A stretch of 64,000 nucleotides of DNA, taken from assembly GCA_963668015.2 (NCBI GenBank), contig CAXXCR010000006.1, positions 16,213-80,212 on the forward strand, read 5' to 3'. A program made the position numbers and the translations under genes. This document shows, piece by piece, positions 50,184 through 59,456 of the stretch. Source of the DNA: Ilyobacter_A sp963668015 (lineage in GTDB: Bacteria > Fusobacteriota > Fusobacteriia > Fusobacteriales > Fusobacteriaceae). The notes beneath the pieces were generated by a model. That model did not search any database, was not told where the DNA came from, and worked only from the letters and a program-made list of their open reading frames with translations. Each line of letters opens with the position of its first letter. Position 1 is the first letter of the stretch.

Positions 50184-52337
50184 TTAAAATATTTCGTGGA
50201 ATATTTCATCGACTTCAAGATTTTTCTGGTTTTGCTCTATATCTTTTTCTAATTCTTCCAAGTCCTCTTGCGTTTCAAACTCTTCTTCTACTTCCCTTTT
50301 AAAGAACCCGTCAAGGCCCTGTTTAAACTTGGAGGATTTTTCAACAGGTTCATATCCCCTTTCAAAAAGTGCCTGTCTCTTATTAACCGAGCTTTCATCA
50401 GCTAGAAGTCCGCTTCTAGAATCAATGGTCTTATACACCAATTCCCCATTTTTAACTGCATCTTCTAAAAACTCAAATTTTCCAGGTACATATATTCCCC
50501 TGTCTAACATGATCTGGTAATATGACCTCCAAAGTGGTGCAGCTACACCTCCGCCGGTAAATCCTTTACCTGTTGCACGGTTGTCATCATATCCCAGATA
50601 AAGAACCGTCACCTGTTCAGGAGTTATCCCTGCAAACCAGGCTGATCTTCCTTCGTTTGTGGTACCTGTCTTACCACCCTGCTGTATATATTCGCCTTCC
50701 CTGTCCCTTACACGGGCACCCCTACCGGAACCGTTTTTTACAACATTTCCCAGCATATGTACTATAAGGGATACTTTATTAGTGTCGAATATCTTCTTTT
50801 TCTCAATATCGTTTTCATATATTACTCTGCCGTACCTGTCCTCTATTTTAGTTATGTAAATCGGCTTTACCCTGTACCCGCCGTTTGAGAAAGGGGCGTA
50901 AGCTTTCGCCAGTTCAAAAGGACTCGTACTCATTGTACCAAGAGCAGCTGTAAGATTGTGCGGTATCTCTGATTCTACTCCAGCTTTCTTAGCAGTATTT
51001 ATAACATTCCTTATGCCTATTTTTTCAAGCAGTTTTATAGCCACTATGTTTATCGACCTTTCCATACCCTCTAGTATGGTCATATTCCCTCTAAACCTTT
51101 CACTGTAGTTTTTGGGTTCCCAGCTACCGTATTTTACCTCTGAATCTTCTATAACCTCGTTCATCTGATACCCCTTATTGAGGGCAGTGAAATAAACAAA
51201 GGGTTTAAAGGCCGATCCTGGCTGCCTTTGCGCCATGATTGCCCTGTTAAAGTTCCCGCTGGTAAAATCCTTTCCTCCGATTATACTCTTGACATAACCG
51301 TTGCTGGAATCGATGGTTATCATCCCTCCTTGCAGCTCTTTAACGCTGTTCAGGTAGGAGTAGTTGGCAAAGGCTTCCTTGGCTGATTTTTGCATCTCCA
51401 GATCAAGGGTAGTGTAGATTTTTAGGCCGCCCTCATATATCTCCTCCTCGCTGTACATATCAAAAATCTTGGAGCTGACTATATTGGTAAAGGCAGGCGC
51501 CTTGTAGTCTTTTTTCGAACCTTTACTGTTTACCACAATTGTATTTAATGTGAGCTTTTGCCCTCTTTTCAGGTCAGTGTCAAGTACGAACTCTTTTTCA
51601 ATGGCATCCTGGTATTCCTCTTTTCCTATGAAGCCAAATTTATACATCTGCTTCAATACCAGACGACCACGTTTTACCGCATTTTCCAGATTGACCCTAG
51701 GATTGTATTTGTTGGGCCTATTAGGTACTCCTGCCAGCATTGCAGACTCTGCAAGGCTAAGTTCACTGACGTTTTTTTTGAAGAAAATTCTAGCTGCAGT
51801 TTTTATTCCGTATGCACCGGAACCAAAATATATCTCATTTAAATACTTGCCAAGTATCTCATCTTTTGTGTATTTTTTTTCTATCTCTATTGTTATGATG
51901 GCCTCTTTGACCTTTCTAAGAACACTTTTTTCATGGGTCAAAAACGCATTTTTTGCCAGCTGCTGCGTAATAGTACTTCCGCCTTGAGCCTTTCTCATGG
52001 CTGCTATATTCACCATCATCGCTTTTGTAAATCTTATAGGATCTATTCCCATATGTTTTCTGAACCTCTTATCCTCTATGGCCAAAAAAGCATTCTGGGT
52101 GTGTTCTGGTATCTCATCTATACTTGCAAGGTCTCTTATCTCCCTGTATATCATATCAACTACTTCACCGTTGCTGTCATAGATTACACTTGGAATAGCT
52201 GGATTATATTCTTCTACGAGTTTGCTTATATCAGGAAGCCCCTTATAAGCCTGTACAACGAGATAAGCAGCCAGACCACCTACTAAAAACACTAAAATAA
52301 GACCTGTAGCTACTGCAATTTTTAAAAACTTCTTCAT
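50184..52337 (-). CDS. mrcA: Penicillin-binding protein 1A (class A, bifunctional)
   Basis: 717 residues. An N-terminal membrane anchor is followed by the GT51 glycosyltransferase (AIEDKRFRKHMGIDPIRFTK, GGSTITQQLAKNAFL, EIYFGSGAYGIKTAA). The transpeptidase has the active-site Ser in RQPGSAFKPFVYF, the SIN motif in MERSINIVAI and the KTG motif in GGKTGTTNEGRSAW. It builds and crosslinks peptidoglycan. The acidic C-terminal tail is rich in Glu/Asp. rlmN lies 11 bp upstream, so the two are an operon. Confidence 0.95.
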   Translation of the reverse strand: MKKFLKIAVATGLILVFLVGGLAAYLVVQAYKGLPDISKLVEEYNPAIPSVIYDSNGEVVDMIYREIRDLASIDEIPEHTQNAFLAIEDKRFRKHMGIDPIRFTKAMMVNIAAMRKAQGGSTITQQLAKNAFLTHEKSVLRKVKEAIITIEIEKKYTKDEILGKYLNEIYFGSGAYGIKTAARIFFKKNVSELSLAESAMLAGVPNRPNKYNPRVNLENAVKRGRLVLKQMYKFGFIGKEEYQDAIEKEFVLDTDLKRGQKLTLNTIVVNSKGSKKDYKAPAFTNIVSSKIFDMYSEEEIYEGGLKIYTTLDLEMQKSAKEAFANYSYLNSVKELQGGMITIDSSNGYVKSIIGGKDFTSGNFNRAIMAQRQPGSAFKPFVYFTALNKGYQMNEVIEDSEVKYGSWEPKNYSERFRGNMTILEGMERSINIVAIKLLEKIGIRNVINTAKKAGVESEIPHNLTAALGTMSTSPFELAKAYAPFSNGGYRVKPIYITKIEDRYGRVIYENDIEKKKIFDTNKVSLIVHMLGNVVKNGSGRGARVRDREGEYIQQGGKTGTTNEGRSAWFAGITPEQVTVLYLGYDDNRATGKGFTGGGVAAPLWRSYYQIMLDRGIYVPGKFEFLEDAVKNGELVYKTIDSRSGLLADESSVNKRQALFERGYEPVEKSSKFKQGLDGFFKREVEEEFETQEDLEELEKDIEQNQKNLEVDEIFHEIF

Positions 52338-52348
52338 AACTTACTCCT

Positions 52349-53389
52349 CTAATTAACTTTTGATTTCTGCCTCAACTGACCGCAGGCACCATCTATGTCA
52401 CTGCCCTTCTCTTCCCTTATGGTTATATTTACTTTTCTCATATCTTTTAGGTAACCATAAAATCTCTTTATTTTTTTGTCGCTTGGCCTTTCAAACTCAC
52501 TTCCTTCAACAGGATTATAAGGTATTAGATTTAATATATGGTCAAACTCATGCATAAAATCCGCCAAAACTTCTGCATCCCACTGACTTACATTGAAATC
52601 TTTTATCAGTATGTACTCAAAACTTATTCTTCTATTTGTAACCTTTTGATACTCTTTTAAAGTTGTATAAAGATCTTCTAACGGATATTTTTTGTTAATC
52701 GGTATCAATTGATCCCTCTTTTCGTCACTTACGGCATGAAGCGATATAGCCAGCTCCACAGGAAGTTTCTCTTCCAGTAGTTTTTCTATACCAGGCACTA
52801 TCCCGGAAGTAGAAACAGTTATCCTTCTTTTAGATATGTTCAGCCCTTTTTCATCAGAAAGTATCCTAATGCTCTTTATCAGGTTGGATAAGTTTAAGAG
52901 CGGCTCCCCCATACCCATAAATACTAGGTTGTTTATCTTTTCACCTTTTTTTACAAGTCTTCTGTTTATCGTGTAGACCTGGTTTAATATCTCATTTACG
53001 TTTAGGTTTCTTTCAAACCCATCCTGTCCGGTAGCACAGAATGCACACTTCACCGGGCACCCGACCTGGGTAGAGATACATATTGTGTTCCTATCTTTAT
53101 GCTTTAGCAAAACCGTCTCTATTGTATTGCCGTCTTCCAGTCCGAAAAGAAACTTCTCAGTCCTGTCCTTCTTTGATACCTGATGATTTAGAGTGTTCAA
53201 GTACGGTATGTATGCCTTTTCCATCAAAGCTGCTCTGTTTGCTTTGGAGATGTTCGTCATATCGTCTATGTGTCTTATCATCTTCTCGTGCAGCCAAGTA
53301 TACACCTGCTTCGAGTTGAATTTTTTCATTCCAAGTTCAAGCAATAGTTCTTCCAGTTCAGTATCGTTCAAGTTAAGTAAATTTATCAT
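52349..53389 (-). CDS. rlmN: 23S rRNA (adenine2503-C2)-methyltransferase
   Basis: 346 residues from ATG 53389 (AGGAGG upstream). Radical-SAM CxxxCxxC motif in CPVKCAFCATG. Other RlmN signatures are STQVGCPVKC, FMGMGEPLLN, LAISLHAVSDE and the catalytic Cys in GACGQL near the C-terminus. It methylates A2503 of 23S rRNA and A37 of tRNA. Upstream partner of the PBP1A gene. Confidence 0.95.
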   Translation of the reverse strand: MINLLNLNDTELEELLLELGMKKFNSKQVYTWLHEKMIRHIDDMTNISKANRAALMEKAYIPYLNTLNHQVSKKDRTEKFLFGLEDGNTIETVLLKHKDRNTICISTQVGCPVKCAFCATGQDGFERNLNVNEILNQVYTINRRLVKKGEKINNLVFMGMGEPLLNLSNLIKSIRILSDEKGLNISKRRITVSTSGIVPGIEKLLEEKLPVELAISLHAVSDEKRDQLIPINKKYPLEDLYTTLKEYQKVTNRRISFEYILIKDFNVSQWDAEVLADFMHEFDHILNLIPYNPVEGSEFERPSDKKIKRFYGYLKDMRKVNITIREEKGSDIDGACGQLRQKSKVN

Positions 53390-53564
53390 ATTAATCCTCC
53401 TGATTTTAATTTTCATTCCTCTAATTTTAACATAAATTTCATAATCTTACAAGCTGAGCCATTTAAAATTAAATGTTGAAAAGTCGTAAAATCGGTAGTA
53501 AAATTAGTATATACATCGACATTAAGACGTTATTACTGGTAAATTAGTTTAAAAGGAGAAATGC

Positions 53565-54746
53565 ATGACGATAATTAATTTTGATAAAATTGTAGATAGA
53601 TCTGGAACAAATGCCACCAAGGTAGATTTTTCAGAAAAATATTTCGGTGAAAAAGGGCTTACTCCCCTGTGGGTAGCCGACATGGATTTCCAAAGTCCAA
53701 AAGAGCTCGTAGAAGCCATGAAGCTAAGAGCTGAACACGGGGTGTACGGATACACCCTGCACGACGATGCCTACTACAACTCAATAATTGACTGGAACCG
53801 CAGAAGAAACAGATGGGAAGTGAAAAAAGAATGGATCATTACTTCTCTGGGGGTTGTCACCTCCATAGCATTTATAATAAACTCGCTTACCCAGAAGGGT
53901 GATGAGGTTCTAGTTCAGCCGCCTGTTTATTACCCTTTTTTTAACACCATTAAGTCCCTGGAAAGAAAGATTGTTTACAACCCGCTTATATTTGACAATG
54001 GAAAATATAGGATGGACTACCATGACCTGGAGGGAAAAATAGGTCCTAAAACAAAACTTATTATACTGTGCAGTCCCCACAACCCGGTTGGAAGAGTTTG
54101 GGAAGAACACGAGCTGGAAAGACTTGCAAAAATATGTATTGAGAAAGGGATAACAATTATTTCAGATGAGATACATTCTGATCTTATATACACGGGAAGT
54201 CTACATACACCTCTTGCAAAAATATCTACTGAGATCTCAGAATCCACCATAACACTGATGTCACCCAGCAAAACTTTTAACCTTGCCGGGCTTTTCACCT
54301 CGTACATGCTTATTGAAAATAAAGAACTTAGGGAAAAAATACAGACAGCCCTGAACACTTTTTCTATACACCAAAATATTTTCGGAATTACGGCACTGAA
54401 AACCGCTTACTCCTCGTGTGAATACTGGTTGGAATCCCTAATGGAATACATAGACGGCAACAGGAAATATGTTGAAATTTTTTTGTCCGACAAAATGCCT
54501 GAAATTGAACTGGTAAGACCTGAAGGCACCTATCTCCTTTGGCTTGACTTTAGAAACTTGGGGCTAGATAAAAATCAACTTGATGAGCTTATATTGAAAA
54601 AAGCCAAACTGGGGCTAAGTGATGGCAGTATCTTCGGAAAAGAGGGGGAAGGGTTTAGGAGGATGAATATCGCTTCGCCTAGGGAGGTTATAGAAGAATC
54701 CATGAAAAAACTTTTTTCTGCGTACAAAGAAACTCTGAAAAAATAA
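53565..54746 (+). CDS. PLP-dependent C-S lyase, MalY/PatB type
   Basis: 393 residues. PatB signatures: TPLWVADMDFQSPKELVEAM, HGVYGYTLHDDAYY, SLGVVTSIAFII, CSPHNPVGRVW, ISDEIHSDLIYTG and the Schiff-base Lys in MSPSKTFNLAGLFTSYM. Members cleave cystathionine or cysteine conjugates. AAGGAG precedes the ATG. No terminator was recognised; a repeat element follows. Confidence 0.92.
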   Translation: MTIINFDKIVDRSGTNATKVDFSEKYFGEKGLTPLWVADMDFQSPKELVEAMKLRAEHGVYGYTLHDDAYYNSIIDWNRRRNRWEVKKEWIITSLGVVTSIAFIINSLTQKGDEVLVQPPVYYPFFNTIKSLERKIVYNPLIFDNGKYRMDYHDLEGKIGPKTKLIILCSPHNPVGRVWEEHELERLAKICIEKGITIISDEIHSDLIYTGSLHTPLAKISTEISESTITLMSPSKTFNLAGLFTSYMLIENKELREKIQTALNTFSIHQNIFGITALKTAYSSCEYWLESLMEYIDGNRKYVEIFLSDKMPEIELVRPEGTYLLWLDFRNLGLDKNQLDELILKKAKLGLSDGSIFGKEGEGFRRMNIASPREVIEESMKKLFSAYKETLKK

Positions 54747-54764
54747 CTCCTCTCTTTATAAATA

Positions 54765-55190
54765 TTTTGACTCAAGCTGCTATTGCGATAAATTATTGAA
54801 TTGCTGTACTTTCTTTGCTTGTCCAAAGAAAGTACCAAAGAAAACACACCTGTTTAAATTAATGAACTTTTAAAAATAAATTTTACAAGGACTAGAAAAT
54901 ATATTCGTTTCTCTCATTATTTTCTAAATCTACTCACTCCCGAACTAACTTTCTGTTGAAATATAGTCGGCAAACCCCATTATTTTAATGAAAGTGGATT
55001 TCAGAAGTCGATTTCTTAACGGAATTTTTTAAACGGGTTTAAGTTCAAAAGCTTTAAAAACAATTATTTCAAAATTTTTTACAGACCTTGATTTTTCTTT
55101 GTTACTTTCTTTCCATCAAGGAAAAGAAAGTAAGGTTCTCATAAATTCAATATTTTGATTTAAATATAAGTAACAACTTAGCTTAAATTC
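54765..55190. repeat. Intergenic repeat, copy F: same ends as CACAGAG elements but different interior
   Basis: Left end GACTCAAGCTGCTATTGCGA and TAAATTATTGAATT; right end AATTCAATATTTTGATTTAA and GTAACAACTTAGCTTAAA, matching the terminal repeats of copies A, C and D. The interior instead holds a CTTTCTTTGCTTGTCCAAAG, AAAGTACCAAAGAAAAC arm and a TTACTTTCTTTCCATCAAGG, AAAAGAAAGTAAGG arm. No CACAGAG motif is present. Confidence 0.7.
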
Positions 55191-55202
55191 ATAAAATAAA
55201 AA

Positions 55203-56557
55203 GATTGTGTCAAGATAAGTTCGCAAAAACTTCACTGATACCCCATGTTAAGATTTAGGCAACTTTTATTCTATTTTCTTTAGTTGTTTCTATTACTTTT
55301 GGATTAATGTAGGATCTGCCAACTGACCAATCCTCACTGTACTCGATCATGTAAGTAGTAATTAATCTGATATATGAGTCTAAACTTGGAAAAATCCCTA
55401 TAACATTACTGCGTCTTCTGATTTCCCTGTTTAAGCGCTCAAGGACGTTAGTTGAGGAAATTTTTCTAGAATCTATTTCTGGAAAATGATAAAATTGCAG
55501 GGAGTCCTCTAGGCCTTCTTCTAAACATTGAATTGCCTTTGGGTATTTATTCTCGTATTCTTCCATAAAATTAAAAGCATAGACTTTAGAGCTTTCGTAG
55601 TCTGATTGAAGCCATATTTGTTTCAATTTGCTAGAAAAGCTCTTTTTTTCTTTTGATGGGATATGTGCTAATATATTCCTCATAAAATGAACCTTACACC
55701 TTTGCCATGAACTTCCGTTAAAGGAGCTTTGCGCAGCTTTCATAAGACCTTTATGCGCATCAGAAATAATCAACCACACGTCCTCCACTCCTCTAGATTT
55801 CAAGTTATCAAAAAGAATTGTGTAGGTTTCTGTAGATTCTTCCATCATTGGTTCGATGGCTAAAATTTCTCTTCTGCCATGCATAGTCACAGCCGATACC
55901 ACAAGAACAGCCATGTTTCTAACTCTTTTACCATCTCTAATTTTTTCGTAAAGCGCATCTACCCAAATGGCAGGATAAGTTTCGTCTAGGCGTCTATTTC
56001 TAAACTCCTCAACCTGCTCATTTAATTCACGTGTGATATTAGATACTTGCCCATGAGAAATAGAGTCTATACCAAGACTTTTAGCCAATTTTTCAATTTT
56101 ACGTGTAGATACTCCGTTGATATATGCTTCTTGGATAACATTAAGCAGCGCTACTTCTGAGCGCTTTTTTTCGTTGATAAAAAAAGGAATATACCCTCCT
56201 TTTCTAAGCTTGGGAACCATTAAATACATAGTACCCATCCTAGTATCAAATCTTCTTGAACGATATCCTGAACGATAAGCTGTGCGCTTAGAGTTTCTTT
56301 CAGATTTTGATGCTCCAATTTTAGATTTAAGTTCAGCCTCCATCATTTCATCACAAAGCCATTGAAGCATAGAAAGCATTGGATCAGCCTCTCCGATAAA
56401 TTTTAATAGCATTTCATGAAAAGATGGGGTAGAATTACTATTAGCCATTGATTACCAACTCCTTTTAAGATTTTGTTTAGTCGCTTAATCTATACGGAGT
56501 AATCAATGGCTTTCTTTTTTGCCAAAAAAACTTTTGCGAATATTATTTTACACTATC
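55203..56557 (-). mobile_element. IS256-family insertion sequence, copy 2 (intact)
   Basis: 1355 bp, terminal inverted repeats of about 27 bp as in copy 1, with an 8-bp target duplication AATAAAAA (55195-55202 and 56558-56565). The insertion site lies in the T-tract of the pyrG terminator. It is close to, but not identical with, copy 1. Confidence 0.96.
55255..56448 (-). CDS. IS256-family transposase
   Basis: 397 residues, intact. DDE-type catalytic residues are the Asp in IWVDALYEK, the Asp in LIISDAHKG, and the Glu in TNVLERLNREIRRRSN; the WQRCKVHFMRN motif is conserved in the family. An N-terminal zinc-finger-like/HTH region precedes it. It catalyses transposition of IS copy 2 and could mobilise the defective copy 1 in trans. 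Confidence 0.96.
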   Translation of the reverse strand: MANSNSTPSFHEMLLKFIGEADPMLSMLQWLCDEMMEAELKSKIGASKSERNSKRTAYRSGYRSRRFDTRMGTMYLMVPKLRKGGYIPFFINEKKRSEVALLNVIQEAYINGVSTRKIEKLAKSLGIDSISHGQVSNITRELNEQVEEFRNRRLDETYPAIWVDALYEKIRDGKRVRNMAVLVVSAVTMHGRREILAIEPMMEESTETYTILFDNLKSRGVEDVWLIISDAHKGLMKAAQSSFNGSSWQRCKVHFMRNILAHIPSKEKKSFSSKLKQIWLQSDYESSKVYAFNFMEEYENKYPKAIQCLEEGLEDSLQFYHFPEIDSRKISSTNVLERLNREIRRRSNVIGIFPSLDSYIRLITTYMIEYSEDWSVGRSYINPKVIETTKENRIKVA

Positions 56558-56560
56558 AAT

Positions 56561-56587
56561 AAAAAAGGCACCTCTCAAGGTGCCTTT
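56561..56587 (-). terminator. Terminator of pyrG, joined to an IS256 end
   Basis: AAAGGCACCT-CTCA-AGGTGCCTTT, followed on the minus strand by a short T tract and then the IS. The 8-bp target duplication restored part of the T tract, so the terminator probably still works. Confidence 0.88.
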
Positions 56588-56600
56588 CATCTATATTTAA

Positions 56601-58202
56601 TTATTTTTCTTCTACTCTTTTAAGTATTGCTGCTATAAATCCAGAGAACATCGAATGTGGCCTGTTCGGTCTTGATTTGAATTCAGGATGGAATTGCCCA
56701 GCTATATAGAATGGATGATCCTCTATCTCTACTATTTCAGCAAGCCTTCCGTCTGGTGAGCTTCCGCTTATTTTTAGTCCTGCTTCAGAAAGCTCTTTTT
56801 TGAACTCATTATTAAATTCAAATCTGTGTCTGTGTCTTTCATAGATAAGATCCTCATTATAAAGCTCTTTTGCAAGAGTACCTTCTTCTAACTTACAAGG
56901 ATAAAGACCAAGTCTCATTGTACCACCCATATCCTCTATATCCTTTTGCTCAGGAAGAAGATCAATTACAGGGTATTTTGTTTCAGGGTCAAACTCTGTT
57001 GAGTTGGCACCTGTGTAACCAAGCACATTTCTTGCATATTCTATAACCGTACACTGCATTCCAAGACAAATTCCAAGGAAAGGGATTTTGTTTTCTCTTG
57101 CATATTGAATTGCTTTTATTTTTCCTTCAACAGCTCTTTGACCGAATCCACCTGGAACTAAGATTCCGTCGTATTTTTTAAGAACTTCTACATCAAATGT
57201 TTCTGCTTGGATATAATCTATATCAGCTTCTGCATCTAAGTTAAAGCTGGCATGTTCTATAGCTTCTGTTATACTGATATAAGCATCCTTAAGTTCAACA
57301 TATTTCCCTACAACTGCCATTTTGAAGTTTTTATTAGGGTTTTTCATCTTGTAAACCATATCTTTCCATTGATCAAGATTAGGCTTATTGTTGACGATTC
57401 CAAGTTTTTTACAAGCTGCATCAGCTAATCCGTTTTCCTCCATAATAAGAGGTACTTCATAAATTGTAGATGCATCTGGAGCTTCTATAACAGCCTCTTT
57501 ATCAATATCACAGAACAAAGAAAGTTTTCTTTTTATGTCGTCAGTTACAGGATGTTCAGTTCTACAAACCAATATATCAGGCCTTATACCTATACTCATA
57601 AGCTCTTTCACACTGTGTTGGCTAGGTTTAGTTTTAAGTTCACCTGCAGCTTTAAGATATGGTAAAAGTGTTACATGGCAGTAAAGTACATTTTCACTTC
57701 CAACATCATATTTAAATTGTCTAATAGCTTCTATGAATGGAGTAGATTCTATATCCCCTACTGTACCCCCTATTTCCGTTATAACTATATCAGAGTTGTT
57801 CTCTTTTCCAACAATCTCTATTTTAGATTTTATCTCGTTTGTTATATGAGGAATTACCTGTACAGTTCCCCCTAAATATTCACCTTTTCTCTCCTTGTTT
57901 ATTACAGAAGAGTATATTTTACCTGTTGTAACATTGTTGTACTTAGTCAGGTTTTTATCTATAAACCTCTCATAGTGACCTAAATCCAAATCAGTTTCGG
58001 CTCCGTCTTCAGTTACGTATACCTCTCCATGTTGGTAAGGACTCATTGTCCCAGGATCCACGTTAATATAAGGGTCAAATTTTTGTATTGTTACACTGTA
58101 ACCTCTTTCCTCTAATAATCTCCCTAAAGAGGCTGCTGTTATTCCTTTTCCTAAAGAGGATACAACTCCTCCAGTCACAAAAATATACTTTCTTTGCTTC
58201 AT
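56601..58202 (-). CDS. pyrG: CTP synthase
   Basis: 533 residues from ATG 58202 (AAAGGAG 6 nt upstream); an open frame reaches 58346, but that is the leader. Synthetase domain opens KYIFVTGGVVSSLGKGITAA, with P-loop; YINVDPGTMSPYQHGEVYVT follows. The glutaminase domain has GICLGMQCTVIEYARNV (nucleophile Cys) and the His/Glu pair in GQFHPEFKSRP. It makes CTP from UTP using glutamine. Own promoter and structured leader. Confidence 0.96.
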   Translation of the reverse strand: MKQRKYIFVTGGVVSSLGKGITAASLGRLLEERGYSVTIQKFDPYINVDPGTMSPYQHGEVYVTEDGAETDLDLGHYERFIDKNLTKYNNVTTGKIYSSVINKERKGEYLGGTVQVIPHITNEIKSKIEIVGKENNSDIVITEIGGTVGDIESTPFIEAIRQFKYDVGSENVLYCHVTLLPYLKAAGELKTKPSQHSVKELMSIGIRPDILVCRTEHPVTDDIKRKLSLFCDIDKEAVIEAPDASTIYEVPLIMEENGLADAACKKLGIVNNKPNLDQWKDMVYKMKNPNKNFKMAVVGKYVELKDAYISITEAIEHASFNLDAEADIDYIQAETFDVEVLKKYDGILVPGGFGQRAVEGKIKAIQYARENKIPFLGICLGMQCTVIEYARNVLGYTGANSTEFDPETKYPVIDLLPEQKDIEDMGGTMRLGLYPCKLEEGTLAKELYNEDLIYERHRHRFEFNNEFKKELSEAGLKISGSSPDGRLAEIVEIEDHPFYIAGQFHPEFKSRPNRPHSMFSGFIAAILKRVEEK

Positions 58203-58264
58203 GACCATCTCCTTTAAAATATGTACTAAATTATTTAATTCTTGCTCAATAGAAAAAACCTCAT

Positions 58265-58333
58265 AAAAAAAAGACGAAAAAAAAAACTTTCGCCTAAGTT
58301 TTTTTTTTGGGGACCTATAGGTCCCCAAAAAAA
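58265..58333 (-). promoter_or_regulatory. pyrG leader with two competing hairpins
   Basis: Hairpin 1: GGGGACC-TATA-GGTCCCC (58309-58326), extended by T7/A7. Hairpin 2: an A10CTT strand (58296-58308 complement) pairs with AAGT10, loop of 6, then CGTC and T8. The A10 tract of the transcript is shared by both hairpins. Hairpin 2 with the T8 tract resembles a terminator, hairpin 1 an antiterminator or independent structure. This is consistent with attenuation of pyrG. Confidence 0.55.
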
Positions 58334-58360
58334 CATTTAATTTCATTAATTTATCAACTA

Positions 58361-58388
58361 ATTATATCAAATTTTTCCTATTTGTCAA
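58361..58388 (-). promoter_or_regulatory. Promoter of pyrG
   Basis: Consensus TTGACA, 16 bp, TATAAT, immediately after the fba stop codon, giving a leader of about 150 nt. Confidence 0.85.
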
Positions 58389-58394
58389 GAAAAA

Positions 58395-59372
58395 TTATTC
58401 TCCCTTTTTGTAAGCTCCCTCAGAACCGAAAACGTCTACAATTTTAGTTTTGTAGTATGATTTCATTAACTCTTTAGCTGGCCCTAAATATTTTCTCGGG
58501 TCGAATTCTCCTGGTTTATCTCCAAATGCTTTTCTAACCCCTGCAGTAAATGCCAGTCTTCCGTCTGTATCTACATTGATTTTAGCTACAGCTGATTTAG
58601 AAGCTAATTTTAACTGCTCATCAGGGATACCAATAGCATCAGTTAATTCTCCACCGTATTGTTTGATTATTTCTACGTATTTTGGAGGAACTGAAGATGA
58701 TCCGTGTAATACAATTGGAAATCCAGGGATTTTTTCTTCGATCTCTTTTAAGATGTCTAATCTTAATTTAGGATCGTCACCTGGTTTAAATTTGTGAGCA
58801 CCGTGAGAAGTTCCGATAGCTATAGCTAATGAATCTACTCCAGACTTAGCTACAAACTCTTCTACTTCTTCAGGTTTTGTGAAGATTGTTTCTTCGGCTA
58901 CTACGTCGTCTTCTACCCCTGCTAAGACTCCTAATTCTGCCTCTACGCTTACTTCGTATTTGTGTGCATACTCTGCAACTTCTTTAGACATAGTTATGTT
59001 TTGCTCGAAATCATAGTGAGAACCGTCGATCATAACTGATGAGAATCCGTAATCAATACAGTCTTTAATTACCTCAAAACTTGGACCATGGTCTAAGTTT
59101 AATGCAACTGGTATGTCAGATCCTTTTGCTCTTGCAATTTCAACTGCAGCTTTTGCTAACATAGGTACTACTTCTTTCCCCATATAGTTTCTAGCTCCTG
59201 TCGAACATTGTAATATTACAGGCGATCCCATTTCAGCACACGCTTCAATGATAGCTTGCATTTGCTCCATGTTGTTAAAGTTAAATGCTGGAACAGAATA
59301 TCCATTTTCATTTGCCTTCTTAAACATTTCCTTGGTATTTACCAACCCTAAATCTTTGTAATTGTACTTCAT
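58395..59372 (-). CDS. fba: Fructose-1,6-bisphosphate aldolase, class II
   Basis: 325 residues. Zinc-binding motif NLDHGPSFEVIKDCIDYGFS, ground VMIDGSHYDFEQN, SVEAELGVLAGVEDDV, LAIAIGTSHGAHKFKPG and VLHGSSSVPPKYV. Cleaves fructose-1,6-bisphosphate in glycolysis. TAGGAGGGG is upstream and it has its own promoter. Confidence 0.96.
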   Translation of the reverse strand: MKYNYKDLGLVNTKEMFKKANENGYSVPAFNFNNMEQMQAIIEACAEMGSPVILQCSTGARNYMGKEVVPMLAKAAVEIARAKGSDIPVALNLDHGPSFEVIKDCIDYGFSSVMIDGSHYDFEQNITMSKEVAEYAHKYEVSVEAELGVLAGVEDDVVAEETIFTKPEEVEEFVAKSGVDSLAIAIGTSHGAHKFKPGDDPKLRLDILKEIEEKIPGFPIVLHGSSSVPPKYVEIIKQYGGELTDAIGIPDEQLKLASKSAVAKINVDTDGRLAFTAGVRKAFGDKPGEFDPRKYLGPAKELMKSYYKTKIVDVFGSEGAYKKGE

Positions 59373-59410
59373 ACAACCCCTCCTAGCTATTATTTCATTA
59401 CATCGTTAAT

Positions 59411-59439
59411 ATTTTAACAAATTTTTGTCTTAAAATCAA
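59411..59439 (-). promoter_or_regulatory. Promoter of fba
   Basis: TTGATT, 17 bp, TAAAAT, about 40 bp upstream of the ATG. Confidence 0.65.
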
Positions 59440-59456
59440 GCTATTTACTCTGTTTT

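Noticed and set aside
54765..55190. Part of the IS256 copy 2 element
   Set aside because: The IS boundaries are fixed by its terminal repeats and the 8-bp target duplication, which exclude this segment.
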